Shown one piece after another: positions 41,826-48,908 of a DNA stretch of 64,000 nt (positions within the stretch are counted from its first letter, which is position 1; each line of letters begins with the position of its first letter). The stretch spans positions 92,052 to 156,051 of the forward strand of contig PFFG01000007.1 of the NCBI GenBank assembly GCA_002783265.1, written 5' to 3'. The DNA is from Candidatus Gracilibacteria bacterium CG17_big_fil_post_rev_8_21_14_2_50_48_13 (lineage in GTDB: Bacteria > Patescibacteriota > Gracilibacteria > 1-14-2-50-48-13). The position numbers and the translations under genes are program-made. The notes below the pieces were generated by a model. The model ran no database searches and was not told the origin of the DNA. It saw nothing but the letters and a program-made list of their open reading frames with translations.

Positions 41826-42290
41826 CTAGCGCTCTCCCCGCTTCTTTTTTTCAAAGAGTTCCAGCACTTCCCGCTGAAATTCATCCACGTCCTGAAAGCG
41901 GCGATATACGGAAGCAAATCGAATGTAGGCAATATCATCTAATGCATGAAGCGCATTCATGACATCTTCACCAATGGTTTTTGAGGCAATTTCGCCCGTC
42001 CGCATCCAGGATTCTTCGAGGGTGTTCATCATGTCATTGATGGAAGCAACGCTCACCGGGCGCTTACTGCATGCGCGCCAGATCCCCTCTTCCAGTTTAC
42101 TGCGAATGTAGGGTTCCCGCAGACCGTCTTTTTTCACCACCACAAGGGAAATGCCCTCCACACGCTCAAAGGTTGTGAAGCGAAAACCACAGGCATCGCA
42201 GGCGCGACGACGACGAATCACCTTATCTTCTTGTATCGTTCGGGAATCGATGACGCGCGAATCCGTTTGCGCACATTTAGGACATTTCAT
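41826..42290 (-). CDS. nrdR: Transcriptional repressor NrdR
   Basis: Read from the ATG at 42290 (154 residues); the longer frame to 42374 lies inside murA and lacks conservation. The N-terminal zinc ribbon CPKC...CDAC (residues 3-6 and 31-34) and the ATP-cone (LVVVKKDGLREPYIRSKLEEGIW in pieces, 46-68) are complete. NrdR senses dNTP/ATP and represses ribonucleotide reductase genes by binding NrdR boxes. No nrd gene is in the window. It overlaps the murA end by 14 bp, so both are on one transcript. Confidence 0.97.
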   Translation of the reverse strand: MKCPKCAQTDSRVIDSRTIQEDKVIRRRRACDACGFRFTTFERVEGISLVVVKKDGLREPYIRSKLEEGIWRACSKRPVSVASINDMMNTLEESWMRTGEIASKTIGEDVMNALHALDDIAYIRFASVYRRFQDVDEFQREVLELFEKKKRGER

Positions 42291-43551
42291 GAAGTTCCGG
42301 TGCACGGGTAATTTTTGCGCCCAGGGCGCGGAGTTTTTCATCAAAGGCTTCGTACCCTCGATCGATGTACACAATTTGTGACACCTCTGTTGTCCCTTCC
42401 GCCGCTAAACCTGCTAATACCATAGCGCAGCCTGCGCGCAGATCCCAGCTGGCCACGGGTGCCCCTTTCAAATGGGCAGGCCCCACAATAATGGCCTCGT
42501 GCGCGTTGAGGATTTCCGCCTTCACGCCCATTTTCTCCAGCTCGATGATGTAGTTGAGTCGTGCCTCGTAAATGGTCTCAAAAATGCGATTGATTCCCTC
42601 TGCCTGTGTCAGTAACACCGCCATGGGCGCAAGCAAATCCGTCGGAAAATCGGGGTATACCCCGGAGCGCACGCGTTTGACGTGCCCAAGATGCTCCGTA
42701 GGAAACACCTCCACATAGTCTTTCCCCACTTCATAGCGCGCACCCATCACGTCCAGCCAGTGCCAGAACATATCCAAATGGGTCGGATCACAGTGGGTAA
42801 TTTTTACATGGCCCTTCGTCACCAAAGAAGCGATGACAAAGGTGCCCAATTCAATGTAGTCGGAGGTTACCGTATGTTCGAAGCCGCGGAGTTTTTTTGT
42901 ACCCGTCACGGACAGAATATTTCCACCAACCCCCTCAATGGTTGCGCCCATTTTTTGCAGCACGGCACATAAATCCTGCACGTGGGGCTCGGACGCAGCA
43001 AGACGAATCTCCGACTTCCCGTCCGCTGCCGCAGCAGCCATCAAGGCGATCTCCGTACCAATAACCGACAAGGCTTCAATGCGGGTCGAGGCAGGCTGCC
43101 AATCACGAAGCGACAAATGCACCAGTTCATCCGCCCGATGCACCTGCGCGCCAAGGTCCGTGAGCGAGTTCAAAATCGCATCAATGGGGCGCTTTCCGAT
43201 ATTGCACCCTCCAGGAAAAGGAATCTTCACCTCGCCGGCGCGGGCAAGGAGCGGCGCGCTGTACATGAGCCCTGCCCGGAGCATTTTCGCCTTTTCCTTA
43301 TCAATTTCATGGGTGGCAATGCTGGGCGTATGCATACGAACGGTATTGTTCTCAAAAGTCAGCTCAGCTCCCAAATCGCGGGCAATATCCATCATCACGC
43401 GCACATCTGCAATATCCGGAACATTGTGAATCACGCACGGTTCCTCCGTTAATAGCGCCGCAGCCAAAATGGGCAGTGCCGCATTCTTTGAGCCACTCAC
43501 GCGAACTTCCCCCATGAGCGGGGTTCCGCCTTCTATAAGAAATCTAGCCAT
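42277..43551 (-). CDS. murA: UDP-N-acetylglucosamine 1-carboxyvinyltransferase MurA
   Basis: A 424-residue EPSP-synthase-fold enzyme that adds enolpyruvate to UDP-GlcNAc, the first committed step of peptidoglycan synthesis. The N-terminal VSGSKNAALPILAAALLT (18-35) and the catalytic loop PGGCNIGKRPID (113-124) with Cys116 are intact; because the cysteine is present rather than aspartate, fosfomycin sensitivity would be expected. Its promoter overlaps a 20-bp perfect palindrome, and nrdR follows with overlap. Confidence 0.97.
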   Translation of the reverse strand: MARFLIEGGTPLMGEVRVSGSKNAALPILAAALLTEEPCVIHNVPDIADVRVMMDIARDLGAELTFENNTVRMHTPSIATHEIDKEKAKMLRAGLMYSAPLLARAGEVKIPFPGGCNIGKRPIDAILNSLTDLGAQVHRADELVHLSLRDWQPASTRIEALSVIGTEIALMAAAAADGKSEIRLAASEPHVQDLCAVLQKMGATIEGVGGNILSVTGTKKLRGFEHTVTSDYIELGTFVIASLVTKGHVKITHCDPTHLDMFWHWLDVMGARYEVGKDYVEVFPTEHLGHVKRVRSGVYPDFPTDLLAPMAVLLTQAEGINRIFETIYEARLNYIIELEKMGVKAEILNAHEAIIVGPAHLKGAPVASWDLRAGCAMVLAGLAAEGTTEVSQIVYIDRGYEAFDEKLRALGAKITRAPELHEMS

Positions 43552-43582
43552 GGTGTGCGCAGATCAAAAAAACAGTGCCCTT

Positions 43583-43610
43583 AGCCTACAAAGCACGTGG
43601 GAAATTGCAA
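43583..43610 (-). promoter_or_regulatory. murA promoter
   Basis: On the minus strand TTGCAA (43605-43610), 16-nt spacer, TAGGCT (43583-43588). The -35 overlaps the left end of the 20-bp palindrome. Confidence 0.45.
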
Positions 43611-43628
43611 GGGTTTCGCGAAACCCTT
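43609..43628. promoter_or_regulatory. 20-bp perfect palindrome between murA and the candidate RNA
   Basis: Ten-base arms AAGGGTTTCG / CGAAACCCTT without a spacer. It overlaps the murA -35 region and lies 25 bp upstream of the divergent RNA promoter. It could be an operator controlling one or both units. Confidence 0.6.
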
Positions 43629-43652
43629 CGGAACTTGCCCGCAATAAAATAT

Positions 43653-43682
43653 TTGACGAAAAACCTCCCCCGCGGGTACAAT
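43653..43682 (+). promoter_or_regulatory. Promoter of the candidate structured RNA
   Basis: TTGACG (43653-43658), 18-nt spacer, TACAAT (43677-43682). The 5' end of the RNA stem (43688) lies 6 nt after the -10, matching a normal transcription start. Confidence 0.6.
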
Positions 43683-43687
43683 ACTTT

Positions 43688-43795
43688 GAAGGATGAGTTT
43701 GGCTTTCGTTGTCCTTCTACTGACTTGTGTGCGTTCTAAGAATCTATTTTTCTTAACCCGCAGCTGTAGAAACACGGCCCTCATCCTTCTTTTTT
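43688..43795 (+). ncRNA. Candidate rod-shaped small RNA of about 108 nt
   Basis: The segment starts just after a promoter and ends in a T-run. Its ends form a perfect 10-bp stem, GAAGGATGAG (43688-43697) with CTCATCCTTC (43780-43789), followed by six T. Inside, complementary pairs nest in order: TTCTAC/GTAGAA (43715-43720 with 43766-43771), TGCG/CGCA (43730-43733 with 43759-43762) and TAAGAA/TTCTTA (43737-43742 with 43750-43755), closing a 7-nt loop. The result is a long interrupted hairpin, the general shape of 6S or SRP-type RNAs, but I do not see the SRP apical motif and it is short for 6S. No open frame in it looks real. Family unassigned. Confidence 0.6.
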
Positions 43796-44069
43796 ATGCG
43801 CGCCCTTTTTCATAGATAGACTCCATGGAGTCTAAAAGATCTTCGGAAACGTCGTTCACGTCTTGGATACGCAGAGGTACCGCAAAGTGTTCTTTTTTGA
43901 TCGCACAAATGAGTTTTTCCAGGGTTTCTTCAGCATTTTTCGCAGATAACACCGCAATATCCTCCCCTGAGAGATTGCGCGAGGTAGGAATAACATAGAC
44001 TTCCTCAATTTCCGGAAAGGTCGCAAAAATTTTCGATAAGTCCGCAGCAAAAGTTTCAGAAATAGCCAT
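43794..44069 (-). CDS. Small unknown protein next to the candidate RNA
   Basis: A 91-residue soluble alpha/beta protein (FATFPEIEEVYVIPTSRNL, EDIAVLSAKNAEETLEKLI, PLRIQDVNDVSEDLLDSM). The pattern suggests a small nucleotidyltransferase-like or ferredoxin-like fold, but no catalytic motif is visible. Its stop codon overlaps the terminator T-run of the candidate RNA on the other strand. It follows the gene at 44090 with a 20-bp gap and is probably co-transcribed with it. Confidence 0.6.
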   Translation of the reverse strand: MAISETFAADLSKIFATFPEIEEVYVIPTSRNLSGEDIAVLSAKNAEETLEKLICAIKKEHFAVPLRIQDVNDVSEDLLDSMESIYEKGRA

Positions 44070-44089
44070 GCAAGGAGTGAAGCAAAGTA

Positions 44090-44716
44090 CTACAATTTAC
44101 CACTAAACAAGTGAACGATGCGTTCAAAAAACTCATTATGGCTACGCTGCATGCCTTTGAGGTAGGGCTCAAAGACGATAATCGCAACGGGAACAAGCAC
44201 GAGGACAATACATCCCACCAAAATAAACGTCAGGTCACGGGCACCAATACTGAAATTCACAAACTGCATGATGAGCGCTGTCACGAGAGACAGGATAATT
44301 CCAATAAACAGGCCGTAAATAAAGATACCAGAGAGCACATTCGTATCTTCTTCATCTTCATCAATCACTCGTTCACAATTGGAAATATCCGCAAGCAGGT
44401 CTGAGGAAATAACCACCATGGAGCTATTTTCCGGTTTCGCATCATAAAACTTTTTCTGCGCCTCCATCAGCGGCGTGAGATCATGGGTCATGATCATTTG
44501 TGTAAACTTTGAAAAGTCGATGGCTACTTTATCTGCAATAGATGCAAACTGCACATTCGAGCGCTGAAGGATATTTTCCAACAGTTCGAGACGTTCTTTT
44601 TCGATGTTGTCGTCTTCAATAAGTGACTTAAAGACTTCGCGCACCGCCTTTTTATTCGTTTGGGCTTTTGGCTCGAAAACAGAATGGTCGTCCTTGAGAT
44701 TAATTTGCTCTGCCAT
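44090..44716 (-). CDS. Unknown membrane protein with two C-terminal helices
   Basis: Read from the ATG at 44716 (208 residues; MAEQINLKDDHS); the in-frame extension to 44797 runs into the rpsT promoter and is rejected. The N-terminal 130 residues are cytoplasmic-looking and helical (IEKERLELLENILQ, VAIDFSKFTQMIM); two membrane segments follow (GLFIGIILSLVTALIMQFV and LTFILVGCIVLVLVPVAII), and a short basic/aromatic tail. The family is unknown. It is divergent from rpsT. Confidence 0.65.
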   Translation of the reverse strand: MAEQINLKDDHSVFEPKAQTNKKAVREVFKSLIEDDNIEKERLELLENILQRSNVQFASIADKVAIDFSKFTQMIMTHDLTPLMEAQKKFYDAKPENSSMVVISSDLLADISNCERVIDEDEEDTNVLSGIFIYGLFIGIILSLVTALIMQFVNFSIGARDLTFILVGCIVLVLVPVAIIVFEPYLKGMQRSHNEFFERIVHLFSGKL

Positions 44717-44790
44717 AGGGATGAATAGAATGCTAGATGTATTGTAGGTGGCATCGTGATAGGTGACAAGGAAAGAAGCACGGAAAGCAA

Positions 44791-44818
44791 TTGACAAAAG
44801 AAAACCTCTCCTTATACT
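44791..44818 (+). promoter_or_regulatory. rpsT promoter
   Basis: TTGACA (44791-44796), 16-nt spacer, TATACT (44813-44818); close to consensus, as expected for a ribosomal protein gene. Confidence 0.8.
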
Positions 44819-44854
44819 GCACCATCGTACGTAACTCTCTTTTCTTTTGCCCCT

Positions 44855-45112
44855 ATGCCGGTAACGAAATCCGCGATTAAGAACCTTCGCAAATCACGCA
44901 AAAATGCTATTCGAAATAAGACCTTCAAGTCCCGCGTGAAGGACCAAGTGAAGGAAATTCAAAAGCTTATTACCGGTGGAAACGCTGCTGAAGCAAAAAA
45001 ACTTGCCCCAAAAGTTGCATCGATGATTGATCGCAGCGCAAAGAAAAACATTATTCATGCAAACAAGGCAGCGCGCCAAAAGTCTGCACTGGCTAAAATG
45101 CTCGCGAAGTAA
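44855..45112 (+). CDS. rpsT: 30S ribosomal protein bS20
   Basis: An 85-residue, lysine-rich helical protein with the bS20 pattern MPVTKSAIKNLRKSRKNAIRN, KSRVKDQVKEIQKLI and IHANKAARQKSALAKMLAK. It binds 16S rRNA early in small-subunit assembly. It is monocistronic, with a near-consensus promoter and strong terminator. No ribosome-binding site is seen in the 30-nt leader, in line with other housekeeping genes here. Confidence 0.97.
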   Translation: MPVTKSAIKNLRKSRKNAIRNKTFKSRVKDQVKEIQKLITGGNAAEAKKLAPKVASMIDRSAKKNIIHANKAARQKSALAKMLAK

Positions 45113-45133
45113 GACGAAGCAGAATATATAAAA

Positions 45134-45156
45134 AGAGCCTAATAGGCTCTTTTTTT
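45134..45156 (+). terminator. rpsT terminator
   Basis: Seven-base-pair stem AGAGCCT / AGGCTCT, 3-nt loop, then six T. Confidence 0.92.
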
Positions 45157-45161
45157 GTATG

Positions 45162-45188
45162 AAAAAATCCCCACCCGAGGGTGGGGAT
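45162..45188 (-). terminator. Terminator of the small gene at 45198
   Basis: GC-rich stem ATCCCCACC / GGTGGGGAT with short loop; on the minus strand it is followed by six T. Confidence 0.85.
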
Positions 45189-45197
45189 TAATGTGCA

Positions 45198-45446
45198 CTA
45201 GCGGCTGGTGAGTTCTGCCATCAAGGCATGAAGCTCCGAAATGCGAGACCAATGTGCCAGCAATCGCTGCTGAAGGTCTTCATCGCTTGCGCAGTGAATT
45301 CCGAATCGTATGGTTGTTTCCATACCGCGTAGTTCACTTTGGACTTTCTCAAAAAGTCCTTCGATGGTGTACTTTTCGCCATAATACGTGGCTAACGTAC
45401 TTCTTCTTGCATGTGCAATGTGCTGTTCCGGATACAATACTACCAC
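45198..45446 (-). CDS. Small unknown protein downstream of rpsT, opposite strand
   Basis: An 82-residue soluble protein starting at a GTG (45446). Features: VVLYPEQHIAHARRSTLATYYGEKY, then a helical end (LQQRLLAHWSRISELHALM). A strong terminator follows. No family is recognised and the ribosome-binding site is poor (TTAGGT 8-12 nt upstream). It could use a later start. Its own terminator supports expression. Confidence 0.6.
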   Translation of the reverse strand: MVVLYPEQHIAHARRSTLATYYGEKYTIEGLFEKVQSELRGMETTIRFGIHCASDEDLQQRLLAHWSRISELHALMAELTSR

Positions 45447-45540
45447 TTTAATTACCTAACTTTCGCTTATTTTTGGACCAACCTTCGTTGTCCGCGCGTA
45501 AAATACATCGTTTTTTTATTCTGTCAACATTTTCTCTCTC

Positions 45541-45570
45541 TTGCCCTCAAGGACGTAGAGCACGTATACT
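45541..45570 (+). promoter_or_regulatory. Promoter of the membrane protein gene at 45597
   Basis: TTGCCC (45541-45546), 18-nt spacer, TATACT (45565-45570); leader of about 20 nt. Confidence 0.55.
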
Positions 45571-45596
45571 CTTAGAGTCTCCTATCCTCCTTCCCT

Positions 45597-46034
45597 ATGG
45601 ATTTTTCCTCTCTCTTCGCTCTAGCGCCTACGGAAAGCTTTGCAAGTCTCCCCATTTTGCTGACGTTCTTCAGTAGTACGCTCATCGCCAGTATGCTCCT
45701 CATGATCTTTTCACGGCTCAGGCCACTACGAAAAGAACTCCGCACAGAACTGGGCAAGCTCATTACTGGTGTTTTTTCCTTCAGTATGGCCGGTTTTCTT
45801 CTCGTTATTTTCCGCCTTTCTGAAACACCCGTGCTTTCCATGCGAGCCTTGTACCTCCTCTGGGGCATTCTTTTCATCGCATACCTGTACCATCGCTTTG
45901 TCGCCTTCCGCAAAACCCTTCGCCTCATCACCAGAAAAGACGCAAACCGCGCTAAAGAAAAAGAAGAGGCAGCAAAAAATGCACCAGACCCCTATGTCGT
46001 GGCACAAATGAAGGGAAAGAAGAAAAAGCGTTAG
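45597..46034 (+). CDS. Unknown three-helix membrane protein with basic C-terminus
   Basis: A 145-residue protein with three hydrophobic segments: LPILLTFFSSTLIASMLLMIF (in part, about 19-39), ITGVFSFSMAGFLLVIF (about 57-73) and ALYLLWGILFIAYLYH (about 84-99), then a positively charged cytoplasmic tail (RLITRKDANRAKEKEEAAKN, ending KGKKKKR). The positive-inside rule places the C-terminus in the cytoplasm. No family recognised. It overlaps the converging 2-hydroxyacid dehydrogenase gene by 4 bp. Confidence 0.7.
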   Translation: MDFSSLFALAPTESFASLPILLTFFSSTLIASMLLMIFSRLRPLRKELRTELGKLITGVFSFSMAGFLLVIFRLSETPVLSMRALYLLWGILFIAYLYHRFVAFRKTLRLITRKDANRAKEKEEAAKNAPDPYVVAQMKGKKKKR

Positions 46035-47011
46035 TCGAACACTTCCGGGTTAATAACAAACTCCGGCTTTTTTCCACTGAGCACATGAATAATACTTTGA
46101 GCAACGGTCGTACTCATGTATGCACGTGCTTCCTTTGTTGAACTGGCAATTTCCGGTGTCATGATCACATTGGGCATGTTTTTCAGCTCCGTATGATCAT
46201 TGGGGCCGCATTCCTGGAGATTTTCACACTGGAACACATCAAGAATTGCGCCACCAAGTCTTCCACTACGAAGATGCTGCACGAGACTACTTTCATCCAC
46301 TGCAAGACCCCGCGAACAGTTGATCACGATGGATCCTTCCTTCATGATGTGAAGCTCCTTCGCTCCGATAAGACTAATGGTTGTCGGCAAAGGCGGAAGA
46401 TGAATGCTGAGCACATCGGCATGGGCTAGCATATCCGCAAGTTCACGTCGTGCTGCTGGATAGGTTACTTTCTTCGTTTCCTCATCTGTATACAGCACCT
46501 CCATACCAAGTGCATTTGCAATTTCCCCAACGCGGCGCCCAACCTTACCAAAGCCAAGAATCCCCATGGTTTTGCCCTTCATCCCCGTACCCTGAAAGTT
46601 CATGGGCTCCCATCGTTTGTACTGCCCTTCATGCACAAAGGTATTTGCTGCAATTATCTGACGAGAGAGAGTAATCATGGTACCAATGACGTACTCCGCA
46701 ATGGCATCTTGAATTCCCATAGGAACATAGGTCAGCGCAACCCCGCGCTGCGTCGCTGCCCAGATATCAAAATTATCGAAGTGCGACCGATAGTTGGCAA
46801 CCACTTTGAGGAGTGGTGCGGCTGCAATAGCTTCTGCATCAATACGCTCCGTGACTAAGGAAATGAGCCCATGTACATCCCCGAGGGAGCGCAAAAATTC
46901 CTCGCGCGACATTGGCGAAGGGCGATCCCAAACTTCCACCTCGTAGCCTGCATTGCGCAGCATGGTGAGTCCCTCTTCCGGTATGGTTCTTGTCACAAGA
47001 ATTTTGTACAT
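46031..47011 (-). CDS. D-isomer-specific 2-hydroxyacid dehydrogenase with altered catalytic histidine
   Basis: The ATG at 47011 (MYKILVTRTIPEEG, 326 residues) is chosen; 47017 is also possible. The NAD-binding motif GILGFGKVGRRVGEIANALG is typical, and the catalytic Arg (NCSRGLAVDESSL) and Glu (LDVFQCEN) are in place. The usual His of T-P-H-x-A-x-x-T is replaced: the sequence reads MTPEIASSTKEA, with Glu. Family members such as glyoxylate reductase or SerA need this His as proton relay, so activity may differ or be lost. The substrate is unknown. It converges with the membrane protein gene at 45597. Confidence 0.9.
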   Translation of the reverse strand: MYKILVTRTIPEEGLTMLRNAGYEVEVWDRPSPMSREEFLRSLGDVHGLISLVTERIDAEAIAAAPLLKVVANYRSHFDNFDIWAATQRGVALTYVPMGIQDAIAEYVIGTMITLSRQIIAANTFVHEGQYKRWEPMNFQGTGMKGKTMGILGFGKVGRRVGEIANALGMEVLYTDEETKKVTYPAARRELADMLAHADVLSIHLPPLPTTISLIGAKELHIMKEGSIVINCSRGLAVDESSLVQHLRSGRLGGAILDVFQCENLQECGPNDHTELKNMPNVIMTPEIASSTKEARAYMSTTVAQSIIHVLSGKKPEFVINPEVFD

Positions 47012-47100
47012 AAACATGAAGATGATTTTCTCTAGGTGATATTGTACCATGTTTTTCCATTCTGTGCTGTTTTTTTGAGGAAGTGCAAAAAAGTTCGGCG

Positions 47101-47106
47101 TATACT
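47101..47106 (+). promoter_or_regulatory. -10 element of the HTTM gene
   Basis: TATACT 18 nt before the ATG at 47124. TTGAGG lies 20 nt upstream, a longer spacer than usual. Confidence 0.4.
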
Positions 47107-47123
47107 GTAAAGAATCACTTTCT

Positions 47124-48908
47124 ATGGAACGACTTCTTCAATACATACGGGGCCTCTTCACCTTCGACCTGCGTTCCTTGGCGCTTGTACGCGTCTTGCT
47201 TGGCGTAGCTCTTTTAGCAGACCTGGAACAAAAAAGCCGCTTTATCGAAACCTTTTACACCGATGCGGGCATACTTCCCCGAAGTGCCCTGATCGCTTTT
47301 TTCCAGCTCCCCTTTACCTTTTCCGTGCATCTCGCCAGTGGTGATCTCTGGTTTCAGTCGATGCTTTTTGTTATTGCTGCAGTTTTTGCCCTTCTGCTGA
47401 TACTGGGCGTCCGCACAAAAACCGTGACCATTGTGAGCCTCCTTTTGCTCATCTCGCTGCAGAATCGAAACATGGCGATTTTGAATGCAGGAGATGGCCT
47501 TCTACGGCTGCTTTTGTTTTGGTCACTGTTTCTTCCCATGGCGGGAAGATGGTCTCTTGATCATGCCCTGGATACGGGCGAAGAAAAAAAGCCTTCTATA
47601 GTCCATCTTGGAGGAGCTGGGTGGATACTCCAAATTGTCGTTATATACTGGGTGACGTTGCTGCTTCGCCAGAGTCCCGAGTGGTTTTCTGAAGGAAGCG
47701 CTCTTTACTACGCGCTGCACCTTGAGCAACTCACGACATCGCTTGGACAGTGGCTGGGCGAACAAAATCTCGACATTTTGCACGTGCTCACCTGGCTTAC
47801 CGTTGGCATAGAGTTTTTGGCGCCACTCTTGCTCTTTTTACCGGACCGGCGCGGCCTTATGCGTTTCCTTGCCGTCATACTTGGCGTTGGTCTCCACCTC
47901 GGTATTTTCGCAACCATGCACATTGGCGTTTTTCCGTTTATCAGTATCATCGGCTGGCTTGCTTTTCTCCCCTCACGTGCCTGGGATATGCTCGGGAAAT
48001 GGGAAGGAGAACGGCCAAAGATCCGCACCATCTGGTTTGATGGCACCTGTGGTTTTTGCGAAAAAGTGACAGCCATTCTGCAGAGTTTTCTCGCCCTTGA
48101 GGGAACAAGGAGACGTGCGGCACAATCAGCAGATGATGTATGGCACATCATGCAGTTGCAGAATTCCTGGGTCGTTGAAGGTGAAGATGGAACGCGGAGT
48201 GTTGGATTTCAAGGGATCATCACGGTTTTTGCTGCATCGCCCTTGTTCTTCTGGTGTGCGCCTCTTTTGCGGTGGCGATGGATGACACAGATCGGCGAGC
48301 ATTGCTACCGCTGGATTGCGCAGCACCGCTCCCTTCTTGGGGCCTTCACGCGTCCGCTTCCCTGGAAAAAAATGCACTGGCAGCTTCGCCCTGTGGGACT
48401 CCTTAGTCTCGTAATCTGCTTTGCTCTCACCCTTCTCTGGAATGTACAAGCTGTAACAAAAATGCCCCTGCCAACCTATGTGACCAATGTCACCTACCTT
48501 CTTCGTCTCGATCAATATTGGAGTATGTTTGCTCCCTTTCCGCTGAAAGATGACGGATGGTATGTGGTTGAAGGAACCCTTGCAAATGGGGAGACGTTGA
48601 ACCTCCTGCATAATGCAGATACCCTCGGGGTCTCGCGGGAAAAACCTGCCCACCTCTCCACGAGCTTTCCAACGGAAAATTGGCGGAAATACTTTCTCAA
48701 CCTGTGGTTACCCGAATTTGAGAAGTATCGGGAGTTTTATGCAGATTATCACTGTCTTCGCTGGAACCGAACCCATCAGGGAGAAAAGCGCCTTTCGGAT
48801 GTGAACATCTACTTCTATCGCGAAAACACGCCGCCCGAAGCTGCGCGGGGCACGGAACAGGTAGAAGAAATGCACCTCTGGGCGTGGCACTGCGGCCCCA
48901 AAAGCTAA
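47124..48908 (+). CDS. HTTM-domain membrane protein fused to a DUF393 (DCC) thiol domain
   Basis: A 594-residue protein. The N-terminal half (about 1-290) is polytopic and matches the HTTM/vitamin K-dependent carboxylase-like layout (RSLALVRVLLGVALLADL, a TDAGILPR loop, LQNRNMAILNAGDGLLRLLLFW in pieces). Near residue 304 comes IWFDGTCGFCEK, the D-x-x-C-x-x-C motif of the DUF393/DCC family, thought to be thiol-disulfide oxidoreductase-like. A last hydrophobic segment (about 430-450) precedes an exposed C-terminal region (RLDQYWSMFAPFPLKDDGWY). The role is unknown; HTTM proteins occur near membrane and sporulation genes. It overlaps the cca gene by 4 bp at the 3' end. Confidence 0.85.
   Translation: MERLLQYIRGLFTFDLRSLALVRVLLGVALLADLEQKSRFIETFYTDAGILPRSALIAFFQLPFTFSVHLASGDLWFQSMLFVIAAVFALLLILGVRTKTVTIVSLLLLISLQNRNMAILNAGDGLLRLLLFWSLFLPMAGRWSLDHALDTGEEKKPSIVHLGGAGWILQIVVIYWVTLLLRQSPEWFSEGSALYYALHLEQLTTSLGQWLGEQNLDILHVLTWLTVGIEFLAPLLLFLPDRRGLMRFLAVILGVGLHLGIFATMHIGVFPFISIIGWLAFLPSRAWDMLGKWEGERPKIRTIWFDGTCGFCEKVTAILQSFLALEGTRRRAAQSADDVWHIMQLQNSWVVEGEDGTRSVGFQGIITVFAASPLFFWCAPLLRWRWMTQIGEHCYRWIAQHRSLLGAFTRPLPWKKMHWQLRPVGLLSLVICFALTLLWNVQAVTKMPLPTYVTNVTYLLRLDQYWSMFAPFPLKDDGWYVVEGTLANGETLNLLHNADTLGVSREKPAHLSTSFPTENWRKYFLNLWLPEFEKYREFYADYHCLRWNRTHQGEKRLSDVNIYFYRENTPPEAARGTEQVEEMHLWAWHCGPKS

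Noticed and set aside
43581..43784. 67-codon minus-strand frame over the candidate RNA
   Set aside because: Starts inside the RNA, has no ribosome-binding site, and runs through the palindrome toward murA.
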